From NCBI RefSeq assembly GCF_013376455.1, contig NZ_CP045504.1:1281501-1345500 (forward strand): 64,000 nt of DNA, read 5' to 3'. The stretch comes from Desulfolutivibrio sulfodismutans DSM 3696. Lineage in GTDB: Bacteria > Desulfobacterota > Desulfovibrionia > Desulfovibrionales > Desulfovibrionaceae. Position numbers and translations under genes: made by a program. Every line of letters starts with the position of its first letter. The stretch's first letter is position 1. This document shows positions 9,297 through 18,925 of the stretch, piece after piece. The notes under the pieces were generated by a model, which was given only the letters and a program-made list of their open reading frames with translations, was not told the DNA's origin and did no database searches.

Positions 9297-9980
9297 TTGA
9301 CCGACGCTCGTCATCACCTAGGCTATCCACAGAAACGGCTGAAACAGGTGGTATTTTTGGCTATATTGGCTTTTGTCATGGCCGGATGCCAGCCCAAAAA
9401 GACCTCTTATAATTTCCCCATCGAGCAGTACCAGGGCTTCAACGCCAAAAACGATTTCCTCAACGCAACGCCGCTGTCCCGTCTGGCCTCCCTTGACGAC
9501 ATGGGCATCCAGGTGGCGTCTTCCTCCCAAGACGATGTCTTGAGCAAGAATCTTTTCGACATGGCCCCGACCTCCTGTCCCCCGACCCGTCTGGCCACGG
9601 GCAAGGCCGGTGGTTCATCCGACCAGCTCCTGCGCGGGGCCTTCGCCCTGCTGGGCACCCGGTACCGTTCCGGCGGCGACACCCCCTCCACGGGATTCGA
9701 CTGCTCCGGTTTCACCACCTGGGTGTTCAACAGATACGGCATCAACCTCCCCCGCTCCTCCCGCGAACAGTTCCAGATCGGCCAGCAGGTGGCCAAAACC
9801 AGCCTCAAAAAAGGCGATCTGGTCTTCTTCGGCTCCAAACGCGGCATCTCCCACGTCGGCATCTACCTCGAGAACGGCAAATTCATCCACAGCGCCAGCA
9901 ACGGAAAGAACGTGCAGGTCAGCAACCTCGAGGAAGACTATTGGAAACAGCGGTACGCCGGAGGCCGCAGGGTCTTCTAA
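9297..9980 (+). CDS. NlpC/P60 family lipoprotein peptidase
   Basis: Predicted peptidoglycan endopeptidase anchored as a lipoprotein. 227 residues from a TTG start, chosen because AAGGAG lies 8 nt upstream and no ATG gives a signal sequence. Residues 15-31 form a signal peptide ending in a lipobox with Cys31 (FVMAGC). The NlpC/P60 domain occupies about 108-227: catalytic Cys136 in GFDCSGFTTWVF, then His186 in GISHVGIY, and a third polar residue near KFIHSAS. The D-E-type cleavage of stem peptides is inferred from the family. A strong terminator follows at 10003, so the gene is probably monocistronic. Confidence 0.9.
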   Translation: MTDARHHLGYPQKRLKQVVFLAILAFVMAGCQPKKTSYNFPIEQYQGFNAKNDFLNATPLSRLASLDDMGIQVASSSQDDVLSKNLFDMAPTSCPPTRLATGKAGGSSDQLLRGAFALLGTRYRSGGDTPSTGFDCSGFTTWVFNRYGINLPRSSREQFQIGQQVAKTSLKKGDLVFFGSKRGISHVGIYLENGKFIHSASNGKNVQVSNLEEDYWKQRYAGGRRVF

Positions 9981-10002
9981 GCCCGCCGGAATCCGATTTT
10001 TC

Positions 10003-10042
10003 AGGCGACGCTTCCGTCTTGCGCGGACAGCGTCGCCTTTGT
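10003..10042 (+). terminator. Rho-independent terminator after the NlpC/P60 gene
   Basis: Ten-base arms AGGCGACGCT and AGCGTCGCCT pair perfectly, with an inner TCCG/CGGA pairing, followed by TTTGTG. It lies 22 nt past the stop codon. Confidence 0.75.
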
Positions 10043-10220
10043 GTTTCAGGAGACGAGAGCCTCTGCCCCACCCACCTGCCACCTTCCCGTGAACCCCATG
10101 CCCGACAACATTCCCGGCACGCCGTTTCCGCCTCGACCCCTTTGTCCGTCAGACCGACCCGGGCCGACCGGCCATAGCACATCGTTTTACGCCCGGCCCG
10201 CAGGAACCGCCCTGGGGCGC

Positions 10221-11159
10221 ATGGCCCGCTGTCTCCTTCCGGTCATGGCGGCGGCCTGCTGGACCGTCTGGTCCTCTACCGGTTTGGCCGCAGGCGCCGA
10301 GGCCGTCCCGGGTGCGCCGGGAGGCGATACGGCCGCATCCGTCTCAGCCGCGCCGTCCGCCGCCGTTTCGGACATGGAGACCGTGCGCCGGGAATTCGCC
10401 CAGACCGTGACCGGCAAGACCATGGAACGCCTGGAACGCATGAAAAAGCGCAAGGCCCTGTCGGAAAAAGCCTTCTCCCTCAGAACCTCCAGGCTGGCGG
10501 CCGCGGCCGATGCGGCCTATCTGGCCCAGGCGGCAAAGGACGCCCAAACCCGGCTCGTCCCGGCCCTGGGCGACAACCCGCCCGACCAGTATTTTGTCTA
10601 CGTGGACCGCAATCCGACCCGCCAACTGATCTTCCTGGGTTTTTACGACGCAGGCAAGGCCACGGTGGCGCTTGTGGGCGGGGATCTGGTGTCCACCGGG
10701 CTTTTACGGCGCGGGCAGGACTCGTTCCTCACCCCCACCGGGGTGTTCGAGCATTTGCCGGACAACTTCGGCTACCGGGCCCAGGGCACGAAAAACCAGA
10801 ACGGCTGGCGGGGACTCGGCGGCAAGGGCAGCCGGGTGTGGGATTTCGGATACCAGCAAAGCCCCCGGGAGTTCCGCCAGGGGATCTATGAAAGCCAGAT
10901 GCGGCTGCTCATGCACGCCACGGACCCCGACCAGGGCGAACCCCGCCTGGGTCGAATGGACTCCAAGGGCTGCGTGCGCGTGTCCTCGGACATGAACCGC
11001 TTCCTGGACCGCCGCAGCATCCTGGACCGGCACTACGAGAGGCTGGCCGCAGAAAAACCCGGCACATGGCTGTTGGCCCCGGATCGCACCCCGGTGAGCA
11101 CCCCGGGCAGCTTCCTGGTGGTGGGCGACACCTCGGCCGCCGAAAGCGCCGCACGCTGA
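10221..11159 (+). CDS. L,D-transpeptidase (YkuD) family protein
   Basis: 312 residues if started at 10221, where an apparent signal peptide begins ([17 protein letters not shown], ending near GLAAGAEA). An upstream ATG at 10098 would add 41 residues and has no better ribosome site, so the start is uncertain. The middle is a helical, Lys/Arg-rich stretch. The C-terminal YkuD-like domain contains the catalytic pattern [10 protein letters not shown] then [10 protein letters not shown], with the nucleophilic cysteine in SKGCVR. Such enzymes make 3-3 crosslinks or attach lipoproteins to peptidoglycan in the periplasm. Its 3' end overlaps the convergent chemoreceptor gene by 127 bp. Confidence 0.82.
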   Translation: MARCLLPVMAAACWTVWSSTGLAAGAEAVPGAPGGDTAASVSAAPSAAVSDMETVRREFAQTVTGKTMERLERMKKRKALSEKAFSLRTSRLAAAADAAYLAQAAKDAQTRLVPALGDNPPDQYFVYVDRNPTRQLIFLGFYDAGKATVALVGGDLVSTGLLRRGQDSFLTPTGVFEHLPDNFGYRAQGTKNQNGWRGLGGKGSRVWDFGYQQSPREFRQGIYESQMRLLMHATDPDQGEPRLGRMDSKGCVRVSSDMNRFLDRRSILDRHYERLAAEKPGTWLLAPDRTPVSTPGSFLVVGDTSAAESAAR

Positions 11160-13663
11160 ATCTGGGCCGAGCTGCCGTTGCCGCCTTTTGGGGCGGCCCG
11201 CTCCGGCGATGGCGTCTCCCCGCCCGCCCCTTCCCGGCGCATCTCGCGGATCAGCTCCTCCAGTTCCCCGGCCTCCCCGGCCAGGGAGGCCACGGCCCCG
11301 GCCGCACCGCTCATGCCCCCGGCGGTCTGCCGGGCCACATCCTCCACCTCGGCCACGGCCCGCAGGATGTCCTCGTGGATCACGGCCTGATCCGCCAGGG
11401 ACGCGGCAACACCCGTAATCCGCGTGGCCGTCTCCCGCGACGAATCGACGATCACCGAAAACACCTCACCCGACCGGCTCACCAGCTCCCGGGCCTCGTC
11501 CACGGAATCCGCCGCCTGCCGGGCCCCGGCGACATTGCGCTCTGCAGAATCCTGGATGGCTCGGACGCTCGACCCCACCTCACGGGTGGCGGCCATGGTC
11601 TTTTCGGCCAGCTTGCGGACCTCGTCGGCCACCACGGCGAAGCCGCGCCCGGCGTCTCCGGCCCGGGCGGCCTCGATGGCGGCATTCAGGGCCAGGAGAT
11701 TGGTCTGGTCGGCGATGTCGGAAATGACCTCCACCACATGCCCGATGGCCCCGGCCGCAACCCCGAGTTCGCCCATGTCCTCGCGCAGCGCTGCGGTCAG
11801 AGCGGCGATGCGGGCCATGGCCTCCATGGAACGGGTCATGTCCGTGGCCCCGTTTCGGGCCGTGTCCATGGCCCCTTCGGCGCGCCGGGCGGCCTCGGTG
11901 GCCTGGGTGGCGGCCGTGTCCAGGGTGGCCTGGGCCGATTCCCCAAGCCCCGAGACATCCGTGAGCCGACGGGTCTGGGTGGCGGCGCCGCCTGCGGCCG
12001 TTTCCACCAAGCCCGCCAGATCACGGGCTTCGGCGGACACGCCCTTGGCGATGCGGTCGGCCCGGGCGGCCATGGCCGACACCAGGGCGTGCTGCGCCCG
12101 CACCCGTTCGGCCTGGGCCGTGATGTCCGTTAAGTCGGTAAAGAGCACGAACAGCCCGATACGATTGTCGTCTAAGTCAAAAAGCGGCGCGGCATCGAGT
12201 CGGACGTGGAATGGTCGGCCCGTGCGTCCCCGGCCGGCCGTTTCCAGGCCGCACACCGCCGCGTTGCCCTCCCGGCAGGACAGGCAGCCCAGGGCCATGG
12301 CCCCGCCGTCGCCAAGCCCCGTCAGGAATTCCTCCACATCGCGGCCGTGCTGGCCGACAGGGTCGCCGGATTCCTGGAAAAGGTCGAGCAGGGGGGCGTT
12401 GACGAAGGTCAGCCGGTTTTTGGAATTGGCCACCAGGCAGGGTACGGTCATGGCTTTGAGCACGCTTTCGGCGAACCCCAGCTTGACCTTGAGCTCCCCG
12501 GTCATCTCCAGGAGGCCGCCCTTGATCTCGGCCATCTCGGCCTTGAAACGGCCGGGCAGCTCGGCGGACAGATCCCCTTCGGCGCTTTGGCGCAGATAGG
12601 CCCGGATGGCCGCAAAGGGGGATAACAGCTCCCGGCGCAAAAAATACATCGTGGCCGCAAGCACGGCCACGATGGTGGCCGCGCCAAGCCCCATGGCCGC
12701 CAGTCCCAGTTCGTCGGCGGCGGCCAGGGCCTCTTCCTCGTCGGTCTCGGCCAAAAGCGCCCAGGTCACGTCCCCAAGGGTAACCGGCGCGAAACCGGAC
12801 AAAACCGGCACGCCCCGGAAATCCTCGGTCAAGGCCGTGCCGTTTTCGCCGGAAAGGGCCTTTTTCGCGGCAGGGGTCTCCACCCTTCCCGTCTGGGGCG
12901 CCGCAAAAGAAGCGCGCAAGGAATGGGTGTCCGGGGCCCGGAAGGAATCCGAACGCATGAGGCCCTCCCCGCCCACCAGATAGCTTTCCCCGGTCTCTCC
13001 CATGCCCGTGCGCAGGGCCATGATCCCGGCCAGTTGCGCCCGGGGAACGCGCAGCACGCCCACGGCCTCCACCTTGCCTACATGGTCGCGGATAGGCGCG
13101 GCCACAAATGCCGCCGGTTCCCCGCCTAGGGGGGCATACGGCGCGAAATCGGCAAACACGGCCTCCCCGGCCAGGGCCTTGTCAAAGGCCCGCCCCAGCC
13201 CGGAATCCTTGAGCGATCCGTTTTTGATGTCCTCGCCCACCTCGGAGCCATTGGCCACGGAAAACAACACCCGACCGTAGTCGTCCACCACCAGGGCGTC
13301 CTCGTAGCCCAGGATATCCACAAAAGGCTTGAAGGAGGCGATGACGAAGTTGCGGGTGTCCAGATAGGCCGGGTCGGTCACGTCGGCCCGCACCCCGGGC
13401 TTGACCCCCATGAAGGCGTCACGGCCCATGGCCACGGCGTGGTAGATTTCCTTGACCCCGGCGTAGATGCGCACGTCGGCCAGCCATTTCCCGGCCATGG
13501 CCTCCACGGCCGCCTTTTTGGCGTCGCGCACGGCCTCCACCCGGCCGAAGGCCAACGCCGACAGGCTTTGTGCCGCCCGGTTCACGGCGAAAAGCCCCAT
13601 GACCGTCACCGGAACGATACCGACTAAGAGACAAAAGGCGATCATCTTTGTTTTCAGAGACAT
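11033..13663 (-). CDS. Methyl-accepting chemotaxis protein with Cache and PAS domains
   Basis: 876-residue transducer. A membrane helix at about 5-25 ([19 protein letters not shown]) is followed by a periplasmic dCache-like sensor to about 315, a second helix ([15 protein letters not shown]), a HAMP-like linker, and a PAS domain at about 400-520 containing [12 protein letters not shown], whose cysteines could bind metal or sense redox. The signalling hairpin contains the conserved tip [19 protein letters not shown] followed by [18 protein letters not shown]. The start follows AGGGAG. The last roughly 40 residues are encoded antisense to the L,D-transpeptidase gene and look like an acquired extension. 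A perfect AGCCCCCC/GGGGGGCT palindrome lies in its leader near 13731. Confidence 0.92.
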   Translation of the reverse strand: MSLKTKMIAFCLLVGIVPVTVMGLFAVNRAAQSLSALAFGRVEAVRDAKKAAVEAMAGKWLADVRIYAGVKEIYHAVAMGRDAFMGVKPGVRADVTDPAYLDTRNFVIASFKPFVDILGYEDALVVDDYGRVLFSVANGSEVGEDIKNGSLKDSGLGRAFDKALAGEAVFADFAPYAPLGGEPAAFVAAPIRDHVGKVEAVGVLRVPRAQLAGIMALRTGMGETGESYLVGGEGLMRSDSFRAPDTHSLRASFAAPQTGRVETPAAKKALSGENGTALTEDFRGVPVLSGFAPVTLGDVTWALLAETDEEEALAAADELGLAAMGLGAATIVAVLAATMYFLRRELLSPFAAIRAYLRQSAEGDLSAELPGRFKAEMAEIKGGLLEMTGELKVKLGFAESVLKAMTVPCLVANSKNRLTFVNAPLLDLFQESGDPVGQHGRDVEEFLTGLGDGGAMALGCLSCREGNAAVCGLETAGRGRTGRPFHVRLDAAPLFDLDDNRIGLFVLFTDLTDITAQAERVRAQHALVSAMAARADRIAKGVSAEARDLAGLVETAAGGAATQTRRLTDVSGLGESAQATLDTAATQATEAARRAEGAMDTARNGATDMTRSMEAMARIAALTAALREDMGELGVAAGAIGHVVEVISDIADQTNLLALNAAIEAARAGDAGRGFAVVADEVRKLAEKTMAATREVGSSVRAIQDSAERNVAGARQAADSVDEARELVSRSGEVFSVIVDSSRETATRITGVAASLADQAVIHEDILRAVAEVEDVARQTAGGMSGAAGAVASLAGEAGELEELIREMRREGAGGETPSPERAAPKGGNGSSAQIQRAALSAAEVSPTTRKLPGVLTGVRSGANSHVPGFSAASLS

Positions 13664-13812
13664 GCGATACTCCCTTGAGGCGAAAAGGCATGACGCGGGA
13701 AAAGGGCGTCCAGGAGGAAGCACGTTCCTACCAGCCCCCCGGGGGGCTCTTGTGAAGAAGTGATGACGATTGTGCGACAGGGGGAAGAATGGCCCACACG
13801 GGCGCGCAGGAT

Positions 13813-13860
13813 GAAAAAAAGTCCGTCGCGACGCCCGGGGAGCCGTCTCCGGGCGTCGCG
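13813..13860 (-). terminator. Rho-independent terminator after the PfkB kinase gene
   Basis: Twelve-base arms CGCGACGCCCGG and CCGGGCGTCGCG pair perfectly around a 10-nt loop. On the minus strand a run of seven T follows shortly after. It separates the kinase transcript from the chemoreceptor gene. Confidence 0.8.
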
Positions 13861-13869
13861 GCAAAACGC

Positions 13870-14802
13870 TTACAGGGGTCCGAAGTTCTCTTCGTAGCGG
13901 GCCAAAAATTCCTGCCTGGTGTAGGCGTGTTCCTGGGTGCCGTGGTGCTCCACGGCGTAGACCGCGCTCACCGAGCCAAGCCGCCCCGCCTTTTCCAGGG
14001 GCAGCCCGGCGGCAAGGCCCATGAGCAGCCCGGCCCGGAAGGCGTCGCCCGCGCCGGTGGGATCCTTGACCGCCGTGGCCCTGGCCGGGGGAATGGCCAG
14101 TTCCGTGCCGCCCTGGCGGATGGCCGAGCCCTTTTCGCCCAGAGTGGTGATCAGCGTGCCCACCCGGGACAGGATGTCGGCCAGGGTCAGGCCGGTGGCG
14201 TTAACGATCAGCTCCAGCTCATAGTCGTTGGAAATGAGAAAGGTGGCCCCGGTGAGCATTTCCGTGAGCGCCTCACCGGAAAAAGCCGTGATGTTCTGCC
14301 CGGGATCGAGCACGAACCGGATGCCGCGGGCCTTGTAGCGCCGGGGATAGTCCTGCATGTCGTCCAGGTTGCCCGGGGCCACGATGGCCAGCGCGTCCGC
14401 CGCGCCCAGGCCGTCCACATCGTAGCCGCAGGGGAACTTCATCGCTCCGGGGTTGAATCCCGTGATCTGGTTGTCGGACTGATCCGTGGTGATGTAGGCC
14501 CCGGCCGTGAATTCCTCGTCGACCTGGCGGACGCCCTCGAAGGTCATCCCGCATTTTTCCAGCCACTGGCGGTATCCGGCGAAGTCCTTCCCGGCCGTGG
14601 CCAGGATGACCGGCTCCTGCCCCAGAAGCTTCAGGGAATAGGCGATGTTCCCGGCCGTGCCGCCGAATTTTTCGGTCAGCCCGTTGACCAGGAAGCAGAC
14701 GTTTATGATGTGGATCTTGTCGGGCAGGATGTGGTCGGAAAACTTGCCGGGGAAGGTCATGATCCGGTCGTAGGCCAGGGAACCGGAAACGAGAATGCGC
14801 AT
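13870..14802 (-). CDS. PfkB-family carbohydrate/nucleoside kinase
   Basis: 310-residue ribokinase-fold enzyme. The N-terminus [21 protein letters not shown] and the substrate-binding [22 protein letters not shown] are typical of adenosine-kinase-like members. The signature [20 protein letters not shown] near residue 245 holds the catalytic Asp and anion hole. The start has AAAGGAG upstream. The substrate cannot be told from sequence; adenosine or a sugar is plausible. CutA lies 29 nt upstream on the same strand and may share a transcript. Confidence 0.88.
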   Translation of the reverse strand: MRILVSGSLAYDRIMTFPGKFSDHILPDKIHIINVCFLVNGLTEKFGGTAGNIAYSLKLLGQEPVILATAGKDFAGYRQWLEKCGMTFEGVRQVDEEFTAGAYITTDQSDNQITGFNPGAMKFPCGYDVDGLGAADALAIVAPGNLDDMQDYPRRYKARGIRFVLDPGQNITAFSGEALTEMLTGATFLISNDYELELIVNATGLTLADILSRVGTLITTLGEKGSAIRQGGTELAIPPARATAVKDPTGAGDAFRAGLLMGLAAGLPLEKAGRLGSVSAVYAVEHHGTQEHAYTRQEFLARYEENFGPL

Positions 14803-14831
14803 GCAGCGGGCTCCTTTCACGTAAGAAGGAT

Positions 14832-15155
14832 TCAGGATGGCGGTTGGGTCTCGGATTCGATCCACCGCAAAAAATCGGGATTGCCGCGCAAAATGGGCAA
14901 CACCACCACACAGGGCACGTCATAGGAATGCAGGGCCGCCACGCGGCTGGTCAGGGCGTCGGCCAGGCTCATGCGGGTCTTGGCCACAAGCACCACCTCG
15001 GCGGCCTCTTCGATCTTCCCCTGCCACCAATACATGGAAACCATGCCCGGCAGGATGTTCACGCAGGCGGCCAGACGTTCGGCCACCACTGTCCGGCCGA
15101 TCATCCGGGCCTGCTCCAGGCTTTCGCAGGTGATGTAGGCCAGGGCGGCGGACAT
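14832..15155 (-). CDS. cutA: Divalent-cation tolerance protein CutA
   Basis: 107 residues, the standard size of the small trimeric CutA1 family. Recognisable segments are ITCESLEQARMIGRTVVAERLAACVN, then MVSMYWWQGKIEEAAEVVLVAKTR, and SYDVPCVVVLPILRGNPDFLRWIE. The start is fixed by AAGGAGG. The family is tied to copper tolerance but its mechanism is unclear. It is probably cotranscribed with the downstream PfkB kinase. Confidence 0.93.
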   Translation of the reverse strand: MSAALAYITCESLEQARMIGRTVVAERLAACVNILPGMVSMYWWQGKIEEAAEVVLVAKTRMSLADALTSRVAALHSYDVPCVVVLPILRGNPDFLRWIESETQPPS

Positions 15156-15424
15156 GGCGGCCTCCTTGTTTTTTTCAGGCGGCATCCTATCCTGGCGCGC
15201 CGAACAAGGCAACACGGGCTGCAGCCGGAGGCATTGCAACGCAACCTAGCCGGTACGCCTGGGAGCGGTTCCGACGCCCTCTTTCCCTTGACAGACGCCG
15301 CCATTGCCCCCAAAGCTTCCCCGAACGTCCGGACCGCCTCCCTTCCGGGATGCGGCCATTGCGGCGCACCCGGCGGCCACGGCCGACCCAACCCTGCAAC
15401 CCTCTCACAGTGCGACCATCCGCC

Positions 15425-16075
15425 ATGAACCGTCAAAGCCTGCTCATGAACATGTTCCAGGCCATGCTGGACACCCTGGGCCCCAGCCGCTGGTGGCCCG
15501 GAGAGACCCCCTTCGAGGTGGCCATCGGGGCCATCCTCACCCAAAACGCCTCCTGGACCAACGTGGAACAGGCCATCGCCAACCTCAAGTCCGCCGGACT
15601 CTTTGCCCCCAAGGCCATGTACGATCTGCCCGAGGCCCGTCTGGCCGAACTCATCCGGCCCTCGGGCTATTTCCGGCTCAAGGCCGGGCGTTTGAAAAAC
15701 CTCCTGGGATTTCTCAAGGCCGAGTGCGGGTTCGACATCACGGCCCTGGCCGGTCGCGACCTTCCGGCCATGCGGGAAAAATTCCTGGCCGTGCGCGGCA
15801 TCGGCCCTGAAACCGCCGACAGCATCCTGCTCTACGCCCTGGACTATCCGACCTTCGTGGTGGACGCCTACACCCGCCGCCTGCTCACCCGGCACGGCCT
15901 GCTCCCCGAGGAGGCGACGTACGACGAGATGCGCGAATTCTTCATGGATGTCCTGGACCCCGACCCGAGGCTCTTCAACGAATACCACGCCCTGATCGTG
16001 CGCACCGGCAAATCCTGGTGCAAAAAGGCCACGGGCCGGTGTGAACCGTGCCCTTTGGCGCGCTTTGTCCCATGA
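15425..16075 (+). CDS. Endonuclease III-like DNA glycosylase, lyase lysine replaced
   Basis: 216-residue HhH-GPD protein with a C-terminal [4Fe-4S] loop (WCKKATGRCEPCPLARF). The helix-hairpin-helix reads LAVRGIGPETADSIL. In endonuclease III the same place is GVGRKTA, with the catalytic lysine, so here a glutamate takes its position. The catalytic aspartate is kept (VVDAYTRRL). This pattern fits a monofunctional alkyl-base glycosylase such as the MagIII-type 3-methyladenine enzymes rather than a bifunctional lyase (inference). The start is at the ATG giving MNRQSLLMNMFQAML, usual for this family. Confidence 0.85.
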   Translation: MNRQSLLMNMFQAMLDTLGPSRWWPGETPFEVAIGAILTQNASWTNVEQAIANLKSAGLFAPKAMYDLPEARLAELIRPSGYFRLKAGRLKNLLGFLKAECGFDITALAGRDLPAMREKFLAVRGIGPETADSILLYALDYPTFVVDAYTRRLLTRHGLLPEEATYDEMREFFMDVLDPDPRLFNEYHALIVRTGKSWCKKATGRCEPCPLARFVP

Positions 16076-16211
16076 CCCGCACCCAGGCGGCATCCCCCCG
16101 CATCCAGGCTGCATCCGTATGACGCATCCGGACAGTGCATCGACCCCGGGCCGTTGTTCCGAAGAACGCCCGGACACCGTTCCCAGGCTGCCCCCCGCGA
16201 GACGACCGCTC

Positions 16212-17399
16212 ATGGCCAAGCCCCATCCCGACACCCCGGCCGCGCCATGCCCCGGCCGCCGGACAGGCCTGCGCCGGGCGGCCCTGGCGTTTTTTTTGGC
16301 GGCCTGCGTCTTTTTGTGCGGGCATCCGGCAGGAGCCCAGCCCGGCGCCGCCGACGCCAGCCCCGAGGCCGAGTTGGAAACGGAGATCGCCAGGCACAAG
16401 GAGACGGCCAGCGCGCGCCGCAAGGCCATGGAGCAGCTCACGGCCGAGGAACGTCGGCTGGGGGCCGGGCTGGCCGGGCTCGAGGCCAAGGTGGGGGCGC
16501 TCTCGGGCCAGCTTGCGGAGAAGGAGCGGCTGGTACGCGAGGTCATGGTCGAAGAGGCCCGGCTGTCGGCGGAACACGCCGCCCTCACCCGGCAGCTTGC
16601 CGCCGCCCGGTCGCACATGTCCGAGCTTCTGGCCGCGCTGTGGCCGGTGCATCTGCACAACATCGAATCCAAGGCCGCCGGGCTGTCCTCCTGGGAGGAG
16701 GCCGACCGCCGCTTCACCTGGCTGGCCGAACTCTACGGCGCGGCCGGGCAGTCCTACGCCGCCTATCGCGAGCAGTCCGCCCGGCTGGCCGCCAACATGG
16801 CCGCCCAGGAAACCGCCCGAACCCGGCTGGCGGCGGCCAGGGCCGAGGCCGAAAAGAGCAAGGACGCCCTTTTGGCCGAGCAGCTCGAATTTTCCAAACA
16901 GTTGCGCAACGTCCGCCGACGCATCGTCAGCGAGGAAGAGCAGCTCAAGGAAATCCTGCGCACCATCGTCGACCTCGACGCCCGCATGTCCGCCGCCAAG
17001 GCCGCCCCCGTGCCCGTAGTCCGGGGAACCATGGCCTGGCCCGTTCCCGGCACGCCCATCTCCACCTTCGACCCCGGGGCCGATCCGCCCCGGCGGGGCA
17101 TGGGCTTTTCCTGCGCCAAGGACGCCCCGGTGCGCGCCGTGTCCGCCGGCAAGGTGGTCTTTACCGATCTGTTGCGCGGCATGGGCAAGGTGGTTATTGT
17201 CTCCCACGGCGACGGACATTTCACGGTGTACGCCTATCTGGCCGACATCACCGTCTCCATGGGACAGGACGTGACCGGCGCCGATCACGTCGGCCATGCC
17301 GGGTTCTATCCGCCGGCGGGCGGCCCGGGACTTTATTTTGAATTGCGTTTTCACGAGAAAGCCATTAACCCCGTGGAGTGGCTGGCCGTCCGTGATTGA
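16212..17399 (+). CDS. EnvC-like murein hydrolase activator with degenerate LytM domain
   Basis: 395 residues. A signal peptide spans about residues 20-45 (ALAFFLAACVFLCGHPAGAQ), followed by a long coiled coil (about 55-265) rich in Glu/Lys/Arg, then a C-terminal LytM domain (about 275-395). The zinc ligands of active LytM enzymes are missing: the usual HxGxD is RRGMGFSC, YAHL is YAYL, and HLHFE is GLYFE. This matches EnvC-type activators, which switch on amidases rather than cut peptidoglycan. Upstream starts at 16041 and 16119 are possible. It heads a three-gene envelope operon with the S41 protease and the YibQ-like deacetylase, an order widespread in Proteobacteria. Confidence 0.87.
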   Translation: MAKPHPDTPAAPCPGRRTGLRRAALAFFLAACVFLCGHPAGAQPGAADASPEAELETEIARHKETASARRKAMEQLTAEERRLGAGLAGLEAKVGALSGQLAEKERLVREVMVEEARLSAEHAALTRQLAAARSHMSELLAALWPVHLHNIESKAAGLSSWEEADRRFTWLAELYGAAGQSYAAYREQSARLAANMAAQETARTRLAAARAEAEKSKDALLAEQLEFSKQLRNVRRRIVSEEEQLKEILRTIVDLDARMSAAKAAPVPVVRGTMAWPVPGTPISTFDPGADPPRRGMGFSCAKDAPVRAVSAGKVVFTDLLRGMGKVVIVSHGDGHFTVYAYLADITVSMGQDVTGADHVGHAGFYPPAGGPGLYFELRFHEKAINPVEWLAVRD

Positions 17400-17466
17400 C
17401 GCGCGTGAATCCGAACATATCGTCCCTTGCTACGGGACAGGTTTCGCCAGGCCCCTGGAGGCTTCT

Positions 17467-18753
17467 ATGCGTTTCCGGCATTCCCTGTGCGCTTTTGCGA
17501 CCATCCTGGTCATCTGCCAGGCCGCTTCCGTCCTGGCTGCGGCAACCGAGGAAGATCGTTTTGCGCCGCTGAAAAGGTTCAGCCAGGTCATGGATCTGGT
17601 GGAAAACCATTACGTCAAAAGCGTCACCCGAAGCGAACTCATCGACGGGGCCATCGTGGGCATGCTGCAGCAGCTCGACCCCCATTCGAGTTTCCTCTCC
17701 AAAGAGGAATTCAAAGAGATGCAGGTCAGCACCTCGGGCGAGTTCGGGGGCATCGGCATCGAGATCAGCCTGGAAAACGGCCGCCTCACGGTCATCTCCC
17801 CCATCGACGACACCCCTGCCGACAAAGCCGGGATCAAGGCCGGGGACATCATCCTGGAGATCGACGACCAGCCCACCCAGGACATGACCCTGGTGGACGC
17901 CGTGCAGAAGATACGCGGCCCCAAGGGCAAGGCCGTCAGCCTGACCATCCTGCACAAGGACGCCCAAAAGCCCCTCAAGGTGCGCGTCGTCCGCGACACC
18001 ATCCCCATCATCAGCGTCAAAAAGACCGAGCTTGAGCCCGGCTACCTTTTGCTGCGCGTCAGCCGCTTCAACGAAAACACCACCAGCGAGCTCAAAGACG
18101 CCCTGAAGGACTACGGCAAGGGCGGCACGCCGCTCAAAGGGGTCATCCTCGACCTGCGCAACAACCCCGGCGGCCTTTTGGAACAGGCCGTGAGCGTCTC
18201 GGACATGTTTTTGCCCTCGGGAAAAATCGTGTCCATCAAGGGCAAAAACAACGACCAGCGCAAGGACTTCGAGGCCCGGGGCGAATCCGGCGAGGTCGCC
18301 GCGCCCACGGTGGTGCTCATCAACGCCGGCTCGGCGTCGGCCTCGGAGATCGTGGCCGGGGCGTTGCAGGATCACAAACGGGCCCTGCTCATCGGCGAGA
18401 AGACCTTCGGCAAGGGGTCCGTGCAGACGGTCATCCCCCTGTCCGACGGCTCGGGCATCAAACTGACTACGGCCCTCTATTATACGCCCAACGGCCGCTC
18501 CATCCAGGCCGAGGGCATCGAGCCGGACTTCAAGGTGCCCCTGCAGGACGTCGCGTCCGAGAAGGACTTGACCAACGGCATGCACCAGTTCCGGGAGAAA
18601 GACCTCACCCGGCACCTGGAAAACCGCAAGGACGCCAAGTCCGACAGCGACGATCCCAAGCAAAAAGTCAAAGAGCAACTGGAACGGGACAACCAGCTCA
18701 AGCTGGCCCTGGAACTGGTCAAGACCGTGCCCATCCAGGCCCTCGTCAAGTAA
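17467..18753 (+). CDS. S41 family C-terminal processing peptidase
   Basis: Exported protease of the CtpA/Prc family, 428 residues. Signal peptide at residues 1-24 (ending SVLAAA). An N-terminal helical part (FAPLKRFSQVMDLVENHYV), a PDZ domain at about 95-170 (GEFGGIGIEISLENGRLTV), and the catalytic core follow. The serine lies in GSASASEIVAGALQ and the lysine in GEKTFGKGSVQT, the Ser-Lys dyad of the family. The ribosome site GGAGG precedes the start. Between the EnvC-like and YibQ-like genes, it probably processes envelope proteins involved in cell separation. Confidence 0.94.
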   Translation: MRFRHSLCAFATILVICQAASVLAAATEEDRFAPLKRFSQVMDLVENHYVKSVTRSELIDGAIVGMLQQLDPHSSFLSKEEFKEMQVSTSGEFGGIGIEISLENGRLTVISPIDDTPADKAGIKAGDIILEIDDQPTQDMTLVDAVQKIRGPKGKAVSLTILHKDAQKPLKVRVVRDTIPIISVKKTELEPGYLLLRVSRFNENTTSELKDALKDYGKGGTPLKGVILDLRNNPGGLLEQAVSVSDMFLPSGKIVSIKGKNNDQRKDFEARGESGEVAAPTVVLINAGSASASEIVAGALQDHKRALLIGEKTFGKGSVQTVIPLSDGSGIKLTTALYYTPNGRSIQAEGIEPDFKVPLQDVASEKDLTNGMHQFREKDLTRHLENRKDAKSDSDDPKQKVKEQLERDNQLKLALELVKTVPIQALVK

Positions 18754-18925
18754 CGCGCGTCCCCGGGCCGCCGTCCGCTCCCCGCCAGGGGAACGGGCGG
18801 CGGCGACTCGGCCACGGCCCGGCCATTTTGGGCCACGCCCATGGCCCCCTGACCACGGACCCCACCCCGGCCTTCGGGCCCAAACCCCCGGCGGCCGGGC
18901 CTGCCTGCGACCGCTCCCGCACGAT

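Noticed and set aside
8912-9330. Two short minus-strand frames between the ASKHA and NlpC/P60 genes
   Set aside because: They lie over the A/T-rich promoter region, lack ribosome sites and show no family.
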